Assembly (NCBI GenBank): GCA_902779865.1
Contig: CACZDG010000043.1
Location: 1 to 39,805, forward strand
Length of the DNA stretch: 39,805 nt
Direction of reading: 5' to 3'
DNA from: an uncultured bacterium
Lineage (GTDB): Bacteria > Verrucomicrobiota > Kiritimatiellia > RFP12 > UBA1067
A program made the position numbers and the translations under genes. Numbering within the stretch: the stretch's first letter is position 1; each line of letters opens with the position of its first letter. Positions 24,184 to 32,133 of this stretch are shown here, in pieces. The notes under the pieces were generated by a model. It saw nothing but the letters and a program-made list of their open reading frames with translations, was not told the DNA's origin and did no database searches.

Positions 24184-24232
24184 ACAAATTTTTCGTCCGC
24201 GCTTCCCCGCGCGCCGCCGATTTGGTATACTT
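24184..24232 (+). promoter_or_regulatory. promoter-bearing intergenic cassette, copy 2
   Basis: Near-identical to 22073-22119 (shared TTCGTCCG, GCTTCCCC, CGCCGCCGATTTG and TATACTT), ending in the extended -10 TGGTATACT at 24223-24231. It is followed by a structured, terminator-ended stretch without a long frame, so it most likely drives an RNA gene. Confidence 0.7.
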
Positions 24233-24237
24233 ATTTC

Positions 24238-24495
24238 GCTTCGTTTGGAAGAACGTTGCAAGATAGCCCGGTGACGAGACCCGCCGTCGGGAGGGCCGAC
24301 AGGATCGGCCAGCGAATTGCAAACCTTGTCTCTTGAGAATTACCACCTCTGAAACGCCGACACGTGGCTTGCAAGACGATACCCTTTACCCTTGGGGTGT
24401 CGCCTTGTCAGGTAGTTGAGCGGGCTGTGGTAGGCCTTCAAGAGTGCGTGGCATAGGCGCGCCCCTCTAACCAGAACAGAGAGGTGCGCCTTTTT
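24238..24495 (+). ncRNA. Candidate structured non-coding RNA, ~255 nt
   Basis: The stretch has its own extended -10 promoter (24223-24231) and ends in a strong intrinsic terminator. Between them are three good hairpins. The first is CCCGGTGACG/CGCCGTCGGG (24267-24291, one mismatch). The second is GGCCGA-CAGGA-TCGGCC (24294-24310). The third is a long arm, GCAAGACGATACCC with GGGTGTCGCCTTGT (24371-24408, one mismatch). No frame of useful length crosses it. I could not match it to tmRNA, RNase P, SRP, 6S or a riboswitch; the key conserved motifs of those RNAs are absent. It lies immediately upstream of the restriction-modification cluster and may be a leader or an independent RNA. Confidence 0.55.
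24456..24495 (+). terminator. Strong intrinsic terminator
   Basis: GGCGCGCCCCTCT (24456-24468) pairs with AGAGAGGTGCGCC (24478-24490) with a single mismatch and one G-U across a nine-base loop, followed directly by TTTTT. It ends the candidate RNA and isolates the AT-rich cluster from upstream transcription. Confidence 0.85.
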
Positions 24496-24549
24496 GTTCG
24501 CAAACGAGAGACAGACGAGAGAGTGAAACTTCGCAGGTCAAAACCTGAT

Positions 24550-24687
24550 ATGCTGAAGCTTGGCGAATTATCCGACAAGTTAGAGGAGGGGTATGTCTCC
24601 ATGTTGAACGCTTTTAAGGTTATAGAATGTAAAAGGAGATGGTATGCGATACCTATTGAAAAGGTGTGGTCATCAAGAACTTGGTAG
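24550..24687 (+). CDS. Doubtful short protein overlapping the HNH gene
   Basis: A 45-codon frame (MLKLGELSDKLEEGYVSMLN onward, then ECKRRWYAIPIEKV) that overlaps the HNH start by 44 bp in another frame; a GTG at 24523 is an alternative start. The composition looks protein-like. It could be a small leader or control protein for the restriction cluster, but it lacks a clear helix-turn-helix and has only a weak ribosome-binding site. Confidence 0.25.
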   Translation: MLKLGELSDKLEEGYVSMLNAFKVIECKRRWYAIPIEKVWSSRTW

Positions 24688-25624
24688 TATGGGGCTGTCT
24701 ATCGGGCCTCAGCGAGGACAGTATCTGCTAATGGCTATAAAGCCAGAGGTGTTGTCCTTCTTTCCGCCATTGTCTGAGACTCGGCAAAATGATTTTCGGT
24801 TAGTGGCTTTTTACCCAGTCTATACCCACGACAAGGTATACTGCCGCTTCGTTTATCATAATGATAAGTTCCATGGTTCAACAGCGGCACACCCACGCAA
24901 TGAGTATCGGCTATATTTGAACCGGGAGCTTCAAGGCGGCCGACTCATGTATCAAGAAAACGGCATTGTTGTTCTTCGGATGGTTGATGAAACCAATTAT
25001 GATAATGGGTTGTATATTGACTATGCCAATCCTAGTGATCCGATGTATGCAGTTTACGATGCGTGTCTGAACGCTAATCGGTTAAAAGGAAGTGGCAACT
25101 ATGCTGTGTATGATGGCGTGATTAAGGAGTTTGAGGATGCTGTCGCAAAGGTAGTTAAAGCGGAACAAACAGTTAAGGTGGCTAAGGATGATGTTAAGTA
25201 CATCGCGAACAGTAAGACGGACATATCTCAATTGTTTACTGAAAAACAGTTTAGAGATTTTGTGTCTGTCGCTTATCAGCACAAGTGCGCGATAACGGGT
25301 ACGGTGATTGCGTATGAAGATATGAATAATTTGGAGACGGCGCACATACGTCCGAAATCACATGGAGGACCTTTCCTCCCTTGTAATGGGATGACCTTGT
25401 GTCGAGATTTCCATTGGGCGTTTGACCATGGTTTTTTGGCGTTGACAGATGATTTCCATGTTATGGTGTCGAAAAAGGCACCAAGTCCGTTGTTGCTCCC
25501 GTATGACAAAAAGCCTATTTTCATGCCGGAGGAACCATTTTTCCAACCCAAATTGGAGTACATTCAATACCATCGGAAAAATATCTTTGAACATTTTGCA
25601 CAAATAAGGTCAAGTTCAAAGTAG
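24644..25624 (+). CDS. HNH endonuclease, likely type II restriction enzyme
   Basis: A 326-residue protein. The C-terminal half carries an HNH (beta-beta-alpha-metal) nuclease: CAITG near 214, then LETAHIRPKSHGG with H234, then TLCRDFHWAFDHGFLALTDD with H257 and H262. The N-terminal 180 residues are likely the target-recognition part, with a helical segment before the nuclease. It starts at 24644 behind AAAAGGAG. It is followed 10 nt later by two cytosine methyltransferases, the typical neighbourhood of a restriction enzyme. AT-rich codon use contrasts with the flanking chromosome. The cleavage site cannot be predicted. Confidence 0.82.
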   Translation: MRYLLKRCGHQELGSMGLSIGPQRGQYLLMAIKPEVLSFFPPLSETRQNDFRLVAFYPVYTHDKVYCRFVYHNDKFHGSTAAHPRNEYRLYLNRELQGGRLMYQENGIVVLRMVDETNYDNGLYIDYANPSDPMYAVYDACLNANRLKGSGNYAVYDGVIKEFEDAVAKVVKAEQTVKVAKDDVKYIANSKTDISQLFTEKQFRDFVSVAYQHKCAITGTVIAYEDMNNLETAHIRPKSHGGPFLPCNGMTLCRDFHWAFDHGFLALTDDFHVMVSKKAPSPLLLPYDKKPIFMPEEPFFQPKLEYIQYHRKNIFEHFAQIRSSSK

Positions 25625-25634
25625 GGGCAGTGAG

Positions 25635-26687
25635 ATGAATGTAATTGATTTGTTTTCTGGCTGTGGTGGTTTGTCGAAGGGGTTTATGGATGCCGGTTGT
25701 GATGTACTGCTCGGTGTTGATATTGACCAAGCGGCATTGAATACTTTTGAGAAGAACCATCCTGGGGCGATTGGTTTGAAAGGAAGCCTTGCCGATGCAC
25801 CGACATTCAAGCAAATGGCGCAGATAATCGATAACCGGAATGTTGATCTTATTATTGGCGGGCCGCCATGTCAGGGTTTCTCTTTGACAGGTCCTAGGAA
25901 CTTTGATGATGAGAGAAACAAACTGTACTTATCGTACATAAAGGCAGTTGAACTTTTCAGGCCGAAGGGATTCATTATTGAAAACGTACCAGGTATGGCA
26001 ACCTTGTACAAGGGTGAGGTGAAGAATGAGATACTTAAGCGCTTTCGCAAGCTTGGATACAACATTGATTGCCGAGTCTTATGTGCAGCTGATTATGGCG
26101 TGCCGCAGATTAGGCGCAGACTTGTTTTCATTGGGCTTCAGAAGCAATATGGAGAGGTGTCATTCCCAGAACCAGTTGTTGACTCGAAGCATTACGTGAC
26201 TAGTCGTGAAGCGATTGATGATTTGCCGCCGTTAATAGATGATCTGGGTACAGAGATTTCTTCATACTGTCAGAAGGCGAGGACTGAATATCAAAAGAAG
26301 ATGCGTGGTAAATGTAACGTTCTATCGAATCACACCGCTACGGAGCATAAAGATTTCGTGAAGAAAGTGATTGCGCAAGTTCCGGAAGGAGGAAATTATA
26401 AAGACTTGCCTAAAGGCGTAGGAGAGCATAGACGGTTTCATATGGCGTGGACTCGGTGTGATGGCCATAAACCATCCAGAACGATTGATACTGGGCACAG
26501 GAATTATTTTCATTATGAATACAACAGGATTCCAACAGTCCGTGAAAGCGCACGATTACAATCTTTCCCCGATGACTTTGTGTTTGTTGGAACACGAACC
26601 CAACAATACAGGCAAGTAGGGAACGCGGTTCCGCCCTTGCTTGGATACGCTCTTGCAAAGCACCTAATCAGTCTGATAGAGAGGTAA
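25635..26687 (+). CDS. C5-cytosine DNA methyltransferase 1
   Basis: A 350-residue Dcm-type enzyme with motif I (IDLFSGCGGLSKGF), motif IV with the catalytic C79 (GGPPCQGFSLTG), motif VI with E116 (IIENVPG), motif VIII (QIRRRLVFIG) and C-terminal motif X (RQVGNAVPPLLG). The variable target region between motifs VIII and IX is fairly short. It protects one strand or one form of the recognition site of the adjacent HNH nuclease. The gap to the next methyltransferase is 1 nt. Confidence 0.95.
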   Translation: MNVIDLFSGCGGLSKGFMDAGCDVLLGVDIDQAALNTFEKNHPGAIGLKGSLADAPTFKQMAQIIDNRNVDLIIGGPPCQGFSLTGPRNFDDERNKLYLSYIKAVELFRPKGFIIENVPGMATLYKGEVKNEILKRFRKLGYNIDCRVLCAADYGVPQIRRRLVFIGLQKQYGEVSFPEPVVDSKHYVTSREAIDDLPPLIDDLGTEISSYCQKARTEYQKKMRGKCNVLSNHTATEHKDFVKKVIAQVPEGGNYKDLPKGVGEHRRFHMAWTRCDGHKPSRTIDTGHRNYFHYEYNRIPTVRESARLQSFPDDFVFVGTRTQQYRQVGNAVPPLLGYALAKHLISLIER

Positions 26688-26688
26688 T

Positions 26689-28068
26689 ATGGCGAAGTTG
26701 TCCACAATTGATTTGTTTGCCGGTTGCGGTGGATTGATGGATGGTTTTCAACAAAGCGGTTTTTTTGATACTCTTGCTTGCGTTGAATGGGAGTCCGCGC
26801 CATGTAAGAATCTCGTTAAAAGATTGAAAACCAAATGGGGACATGACAACGCAGACCGTGAGGTCTTGCGTTTCGACATACAACGTACTGATGAGTTGTT
26901 TCACGGATATTCTGATACAGAATATGGTGTTAGCAGGGGACTGGACGCTTTAGTAGACAAGAAGCAGGTTGATGTTCTTATAGGGGGGCCTCCGTGCCAG
27001 GCATACTCATTAGCCGGACGTATTCGTGATGAAAATGGAATGCGTGATGACTACCGCAATTACTTGTTTGAGAGTTACTTAAAGGTGGTGGAGCATTACC
27101 AGCCTGAATTCTTCTTATTTGAGAATGTCGTTGGGATGTTGTCTGCTGCGCCCGATGGAACACCAATTGCGGACAAGATTAAATCCAAATTCAATGAGGC
27201 AGGTTATGCGGTCATAGACGATTTTAGGCAGGCGGTGTTCTCTTTGCCCGACTATGGCATTCCACAGAACAGGAAAAGAATAATAATTCTTGGGGTACGA
27301 ATCAAGTCCTTCCCAAGTAATCATCAAAAGATTATTGATGATTTCTACAGCAACATAATGCCGTCTTACCACAAAGAAAAGAGAACCGTTCAAGACGCCA
27401 TTGGTGATCTGCCAAAATTTCAACCGACAGTTGAGGGAGAAAAGGTTATTTATCGTCTGCAAGGTAACACTATCGTTCCAAATCATACCCCAAGAGGTCA
27501 AAGCGCAAGAGATATTGCCGTGTTCAAGTTGCTCACTGAAGACATCGAGACAAAAAGATTTGAGTACACTTCAATCGAGAAACTCAAGGAGTTATACACC
27601 CGCATTACTGGAAAGAAAAGTAATATTCATAAATACTATGTCCTGCGTCGCGATGAGCAGAGTAATACTATTCCTGCGCATCTGTACAAAGATGGTTTTC
27701 GTCATATCCACCCGGACTCTTCGCAATGCAGAACGTTGACAGTCCGGGAAGCCGCCCGCCTCCAAACATTTGATGATGACTACGAGTTTATCGGCAGCAT
27801 GGGTGAGCAATATAAAATGATCGGGAATGCCGTTCCCCCTGCATTCGCCAAGATATTAGCACAGGCAATGGCGGAGATATACATTAATTACTGTCCTGAA
27901 AAAGTCCCAGAAAATTTCGGTAGAGATCGTGCCAAAAGTTATGTGCGTGAGCCAAGAATGGTTCAGCTTATGTTGGCTTTTGAACGGAAACGAAAATACT
28001 TAGCTCGCAAGAAGAACACATCGACACGGCAAAAGAGAAAAACAGTTAGGTGCCGCTACGTTAAATGA
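26689..28068 (+). CDS. C5-cytosine DNA methyltransferase 2
   Basis: A 459-residue Dcm-type enzyme clearly different from its neighbour. It has motif I (IDLFAGCGGLMDGF), motif IV with C103 (GGPPCQAYSLAGR), motif VI with E145 (FENVVGM), motif VIII (PQNRKRIIILGVR), a larger target-recognition region with SNTIPAHLYKDG, and motif X (KMIGNAVPPAFA). A basic tail of about 50 residues (KRKYLARKKNTSTRQKRKTV) follows. Two m5C enzymes beside one nuclease usually mean an asymmetric target site, one enzyme per strand. Confidence 0.95.
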   Translation: MAKLSTIDLFAGCGGLMDGFQQSGFFDTLACVEWESAPCKNLVKRLKTKWGHDNADREVLRFDIQRTDELFHGYSDTEYGVSRGLDALVDKKQVDVLIGGPPCQAYSLAGRIRDENGMRDDYRNYLFESYLKVVEHYQPEFFLFENVVGMLSAAPDGTPIADKIKSKFNEAGYAVIDDFRQAVFSLPDYGIPQNRKRIIILGVRIKSFPSNHQKIIDDFYSNIMPSYHKEKRTVQDAIGDLPKFQPTVEGEKVIYRLQGNTIVPNHTPRGQSARDIAVFKLLTEDIETKRFEYTSIEKLKELYTRITGKKSNIHKYYVLRRDEQSNTIPAHLYKDGFRHIHPDSSQCRTLTVREAARLQTFDDDYEFIGSMGEQYKMIGNAVPPAFAKILAQAMAEIYINYCPEKVPENFGRDRAKSYVREPRMVQLMLAFERKRKYLARKKNTSTRQKRKTVRCRYVK

Positions 28069-28074
28069 TCGACA

Positions 28075-28803
28075 ATGGCTGAAACACTCAAAATCAAGGA
28101 CTTGCCGCTTGAGTCTCGTCCACGCGAGGCGTTCATGCGTTCGGCCGATCCTCAAAAGGAAATACCGGATGCAATGCTTCTTGCTATCCTTATTAGAACA
28201 GGTCAAAAAGGATCAAGTGCCATTGACCTTGCCCATAGGCTCATCAGACACTTCGGTAGTGCGGCAAATCTCGTAGATGCGTCATGGCAGCAGATCGTCG
28301 CCGCCAAGGTTCCTGGCGTGGGAAAAGTTGCAGCCGTTCAGTTGGCGGCGGCATTTGCACTTGTTAAACGTAATGTCCGAACATCGCAGCGTTCATTCAA
28401 ACGTGCAGTGGAAACTTCCGATGACGTTGTGCGACAAGTCCTGTCCGCCGGTATTGACGAAAAGCAAGAAAATACATTTGCGCTCTATCTCGACACGCAA
28501 AGACGGCTTTTGTGCGAACCGCTGCTTGTGTTTCGGGGTGTCCTCGACGCAACGCCGCTTCATCCCCGCGACATATTCCGCCATGCGATACGCCTTGGAG
28601 CAGCATCCGTAATCATCGCTCACACACATCCAAGTGGCGATGCCATGCCAAGCGATGAAGATTTGTTGGAGACGAAACGACTCATCGAAACCGGCAAGAT
28701 GGTCGGTATCCCGCTTGACGATCATGTTGTCATCGGCTGTGGAACACGACACCATGTTTCGATACGTGGTGCTGGATTGGTCCACTTTGGCGATAACACA
28801 TAA
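28075..28803 (+). CDS. radC: RadC/JAB-domain protein
   Basis: A 242-residue RadC. An N-terminal UPF0758-type helix-hairpin-helix (PREAFMRSADPQKEIPDAML, VPGVGKVAAVQLAAAF) precedes a JAMM metalloprotease-like domain with H183-T-H185, S193 and D196 (AHTHPSGDAMPSDED). The metal motif is complete. RadC is common on mobile and defence islands, where it is often assigned an anti-restriction or repair-associated role, but its biochemistry is unsettled. It is encoded 6 nt after the second methyltransferase and shares the AT-rich style of the cluster, so this is an accessory copy. Confidence 0.93.
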   Translation: MAETLKIKDLPLESRPREAFMRSADPQKEIPDAMLLAILIRTGQKGSSAIDLAHRLIRHFGSAANLVDASWQQIVAAKVPGVGKVAAVQLAAAFALVKRNVRTSQRSFKRAVETSDDVVRQVLSAGIDEKQENTFALYLDTQRRLLCEPLLVFRGVLDATPLHPRDIFRHAIRLGAASVIIAHTHPSGDAMPSDEDLLETKRLIETGKMVGIPLDDHVVIGCGTRHHVSIRGAGLVHFGDNT

Positions 28804-28878
28804 GGCGAGCAGCGTCATGGATGTATTTTGTCTAAAGTTGCGTTATCGGAGAAGTGCCATGGGGGACAATTGTAAGAC

Positions 28879-30360
28879 ATGAAGGTCCTCTTTGATACAA
28901 ATATCTTCATCGCGTTGGAGACTCCCGGAGAAGTTCTGCCAGACACACTATCCGACATGGTTCGTATTGCAAGAGAACTTCACTACGACATCTGCTATCA
29001 TCATGCACAAATCGAAGATTTGATGCGTGACAAGGATGAGCAGAGAAAGGCGGCACAACTGTCTCGAATAAAACAGTATGCCCCATTGCAAAAGCCGCCC
29101 ATCCCTACTGGTGCAGACCTTAAAACGTTAGGATGGAAACAAAATAGTGAGCATGACAAGGTTGACAACATCTTGTTGTTTTCGGTCAAGAGGAGCGCTG
29201 TCTCATTTCTTGTCACAGAAGACAGGGGCATACATAAAAAAGCCGCAAAGGCCGGGTTGTCAGATCGCGTGTTCTTCACCGAAGACTTCCTTGCCTATCT
29301 TCGCAATGCCCAAAGAACAGATGGTTTTGTTTCATCAGGGACCTATGTTTTCGTGGAAAAGAAGTTTCTTTACGAAATTGATGTTGAGGACATCTTCTTT
29401 GATTCTCTACGACAAGGATACCCTGACTTCAATGATTGGTATCACAGGAAGTCTGAAGAAGGCAGACAGGCGTGGGCGATTCTTTCGGGGCAGGTTATAG
29501 GTGCGTTGTGCATCTACAAGGAGGAACGTGACGAGAAAGTTACCACGGCAGGAGAGATTTTGCGCGGAAGGTCTTTGAAACTCTGCACCCTCAAAGTAGC
29601 TGACCTTGGAAAGAAATACGGAGAGAGGCTTCTTTATGTTGCTTTCAATTATGCGACGGATAACAAGTTTGATTACGTTTATATTCAAGTCCAAGACGAA
29701 AAGCATGGGTACCTCATTTCCTTACTCACAGATTTTGGCTTTACCAAGTTCGGCGAATACAACAACGACACAACCTACGTCAAGGATATGCGTGTTGGTA
29801 TCTGGAAGGGATCGGTGGATAGGAATGATTATGTCCAATATGCGATTGCCCATTACCCACATATAATTGACATAGGAGTGAAGAAATACATTGTCCCAAT
29901 TAGGCCTAACTATCACGACTTGCTTTTCCCGGATAGAAATCAATATCAGGACTTGTTTCAGGGGGGCTTGTCAAGTGAATCCAATGCAATCAAGAAGGCG
30001 TATCTTTGCAAGAGCCCCATAAGGGATATACGGCCAGGGGATTTGCTTTTCTTCTATCGTTCAAAAGATTCGCAGAGCATTTGCAGCGTTGGCATTGTAG
30101 AGAAGATCAAGCGTTTTACTAATGCAGACGATTTGATTTCCTTTGTGTCGAAAAGAACGGTATACACACATGAGGAGATGAGAAAATTCATCAGTAAGGG
30201 TGAGGTGTTGGCAATACTATTTCGTCTGATTCGGTATTTGAAACAACCTGTCGAAAGAAAATCTCTGCTCAACAATGGTATAACAGGGCAGATACAGACC
30301 ATACGCGAGATGCCCGAGAGCGTATATCGCCAGCTCTTCAAAAAGGATTTGGGACTATGA
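28879..30360 (+). CDS. PIN-GNAT-EVE-like three-domain protein
   Basis: A 493-residue fusion. Residues 1-130 are a PIN nuclease with the acidic set D6 (LFDTNIF), E46, D93/D96 (EHDKVDNILL) and D115 (VTEDRGIH), all present, so RNase activity is expected. Residues about 140-315 look like a GNAT acetyltransferase fold (LCTLKVADLGKKYGERLL, then QDEKHGYLISLLTDFGF). Residues about 345-493 resemble an EVE/ASCH PUA-like domain (SPIRDIRPGDLLFFYRSKD, SVGIVEKIKRF). A nuclease toxin, an acyltransferase and a modified-base or RNA reader in one chain suggest a self-contained toxin-antitoxin-like or sensing nuclease. Its start is 75 nt after radC, and it overlaps the ASCH gene by 4 bp. Confidence 0.78.
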   Translation: MKVLFDTNIFIALETPGEVLPDTLSDMVRIARELHYDICYHHAQIEDLMRDKDEQRKAAQLSRIKQYAPLQKPPIPTGADLKTLGWKQNSEHDKVDNILLFSVKRSAVSFLVTEDRGIHKKAAKAGLSDRVFFTEDFLAYLRNAQRTDGFVSSGTYVFVEKKFLYEIDVEDIFFDSLRQGYPDFNDWYHRKSEEGRQAWAILSGQVIGALCIYKEERDEKVTTAGEILRGRSLKLCTLKVADLGKKYGERLLYVAFNYATDNKFDYVYIQVQDEKHGYLISLLTDFGFTKFGEYNNDTTYVKDMRVGIWKGSVDRNDYVQYAIAHYPHIIDIGVKKYIVPIRPNYHDLLFPDRNQYQDLFQGGLSSESNAIKKAYLCKSPIRDIRPGDLLFFYRSKDSQSICSVGIVEKIKRFTNADDLISFVSKRTVYTHEEMRKFISKGEVLAILFRLIRYLKQPVERKSLLNNGITGQIQTIREMPESVYRQLFKKDLGL

Positions 30361-30776
30361 TGATTCTACTTTCTATAAAGAAAGTCTATTGTGACTTGAT
30401 ATTAAATGGAACTAAACGATTTGAGTTCCGTAAATGTCTGCCGAATGGTCTCAGGAAGGGAGACGAGGTGGCCATATATTGCACGCGCCCTGTTTCAAGA
30501 GTTGTAGCCTATTTCAGAATTGCTGATATTATTCAAGCAACACGGCAGAGACTTTGGAGGCAGACGCGTCTTGCGGCGGGCATCAATTATGAAACATTTA
30601 TGCGCTATTTTAGTGTGACGAAACAAGCAAGCGCAATCAAAATCGGAAAACTATATGTACTGAAAACGCCTTTATCGTTAGTACGACTTCGTAGAAATAA
30701 AACCCCACCACAATCTTTTCTGTATTTGACTGAATCACAGGCCGAGAAGATGAGAGAATATGCACGGCATCACTAA
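30357..30776 (+). CDS. ASCH/PUA-like domain protein
   Basis: A 139-residue protein of the ASCH type. The opening LLSIKKVYCDLILNGTKRFE followed by FRK, and then GDEVAIYCTRPVSRVVAYFR, matches the ASCH/predicted-regulator pattern of RNA- or modified-nucleotide-binding beta-barrels. It overlaps the PIN-GNAT-EVE-like gene by 4 bp, so the two are almost certainly co-translated partners. ASCH proteins occur as toxins (some with RNase activity) and as readers; which applies here is unknown. Confidence 0.75.
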   Translation: MMILLSIKKVYCDLILNGTKRFEFRKCLPNGLRKGDEVAIYCTRPVSRVVAYFRIADIIQATRQRLWRQTRLAAGINYETFMRYFSVTKQASAIKIGKLYVLKTPLSLVRLRRNKTPPQSFLYLTESQAEKMREYARHH

Positions 30777-30800
30777 CGTGTACATGAGGTCATTTGATTT

Positions 30801-31796
30801 ATGACATCCACTATTTCGATTTCGTTAAGCCTTGACGAAAAAGGCTTCATAGACAGAGCTTGTCCGAGGTGTTCATACAGATTTAAGGTGAAGAATTCTT
30901 GCTGGCCGAAGTCCAAGATAGGAGGATTGCCTTGGGCAAGAACTTTCGCATATGCGTTCTGCCCAATGTGTGGTCACAAGGCGGTATCTGACAATTGGCA
31001 TACACCAGAACAGATTAAGGCTGCAAAGAAAATCGCAGTGGAAAAAGCAAAGCAACAGGTGCTTTCGCAAATAGACAAATCGCTTGTGCGGTTTTCCCGA
31101 TCCTTCTCTCACAATCCATTTGTCAAAATGGAATATAAACCGTCTTTTCCGTATCGGCATATAAACACAAGAACACCTTTCGACCAGGCCTTGGAGCGCA
31201 ATATAGTATGTTCAAAGTGTAACGCGTCATACGCAGTTGTTGGATCAGCATTCTTTTGTCCAGTGTGTGGAGAGAACACGGTCGTAGCATCATTCGCAAG
31301 TGCAATGTCAAATATCAATAAGGCACTTGATGCGTTACCTGCGGAAAAGAAAGTATTTGAAGAATTTGGTGGCGTTGACTTTGCCAGAGACCAGATCCGT
31401 CATTTAATAGAAAGATCGGTCGGAGACATCATTTCAACTTTTCAATCGTTCGCATTAAGATTGTACGAAGATCTTGGGGGGCATGGGGCAAAGCCGAATG
31501 ACTTTCAGATACTCGCTAAAGGAAGTGCATTATTTGAAAGCCTGACCGGCAAGGCATACTCTGAATGGGTGACAACAGATCAACTGAAATTCATGAATCT
31601 CATGTTTCAGCGACGACATCTGCTTGAACACAACAATGGATTGGTTGATCCGAGGTATCTTGATAAGACTAATGATCTCGGGTACAAGATAGGCGAACGG
31701 ATAGTTGTTCGTGTTGATGATGTTCGAAAGCTCCAGGCCATTACTCTTGCCCTTAGCAACGGTCTGCTATCACAACTTCAAGTGCCTAAACCATAA
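30801..31796 (+). CDS. Double zinc-ribbon protein with HEPN-like RxxxxH motif
   Basis: A 331-residue protein with two zinc ribbons: C21/C24 with C54/C57, and C137/C140 with C153/C156. A helical C-terminal region carries R272-HLLE-H277 within FQRRHLLEHNNGLVDPRYLD, the RX4-6H signature of HEPN ribonucleases. The RHxxxHNxGxVDxxYL context is common in predicted HEPN proteins. Zinc ribbons could bind nucleic acid or a partner. It ends the AT-rich cluster, 24 nt after the ASCH gene. HEPN assignment rests on the motif and predicted helicity only. Confidence 0.65.
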   Translation: MTSTISISLSLDEKGFIDRACPRCSYRFKVKNSCWPKSKIGGLPWARTFAYAFCPMCGHKAVSDNWHTPEQIKAAKKIAVEKAKQQVLSQIDKSLVRFSRSFSHNPFVKMEYKPSFPYRHINTRTPFDQALERNIVCSKCNASYAVVGSAFFCPVCGENTVVASFASAMSNINKALDALPAEKKVFEEFGGVDFARDQIRHLIERSVGDIISTFQSFALRLYEDLGGHGAKPNDFQILAKGSALFESLTGKAYSEWVTTDQLKFMNLMFQRRHLLEHNNGLVDPRYLDKTNDLGYKIGERIVVRVDDVRKLQAITLALSNGLLSQLQVPKP

Positions 31797-31905
31797 GTCC
31801 ATTTGCAGAATTGCGCGAATGTTCATAGGCCGTTACCTGTTTCGGACTCGTAGAACAACCTGTTGTACCCTAAACGGTTTGTGGTTGCCGAAATGAATGG
31901 GTTTG

Positions 31906-31914
31906 TGGTACACT
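31906..31914 (+). promoter_or_regulatory. extended -10 promoter of a micro-operon
   Basis: TGGTACACT lies 9 nt before the ATG at 31924, so the leader would be only about 3 nt long. Confidence 0.55.
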
Positions 31915-31923
31915 TGTTCCGCA

Positions 31924-32133
31924 ATGAAAAAGTATTTCATCCTCAAGTTGGACTCGTATGAGGGCGAGGGAAGCTCGTTGACGGTGGACGTCGACGGGTC
32001 GGACAGCATGTATGTCGTCTTGAATATTGAAGGCTCGTCGGCGGAGATTGTCGATTGGGGTTATCCAACGGTCGACGATCTTCTTGCGGCGTGGGACAAC
32101 GTGACGTTTGAGAATATGGGGGAGTTCAAGTGA
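31924..32133 (+). CDS. Small acidic protein
   Basis: A 69-residue, strongly acidic protein (MKKYFILKLDSYEGEGSSLT; VVLNIEGSSAEIVDWGYPTV), probably a small beta-rich fold. I do not recognise the family. The ATG at 31924 is chosen over an upstream ATG at 31897 because that one precedes the -10 box. Its stop overlaps the next GTG (GTGA), and a GGGGGAG site at 32117 serves the next gene. Confidence 0.6.
   Translation: MKKYFILKLDSYEGEGSSLTVDVDGSDSMYVVLNIEGSSAEIVDWGYPTVDDLLAAWDNVTFENMGEFK

Noticed and set aside
24238-24495. Retron, tmRNA, RNase P, SRP or 6S RNA
   Set aside because: No reverse transcriptase lies nearby, and the conserved core motifs of those RNAs are not present.
28075-28803. RadC as marker of an integrated prophage
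   Set aside because: No integrase, capsid, terminase or attachment repeats are visible around it; the neighbours are defence-type genes.
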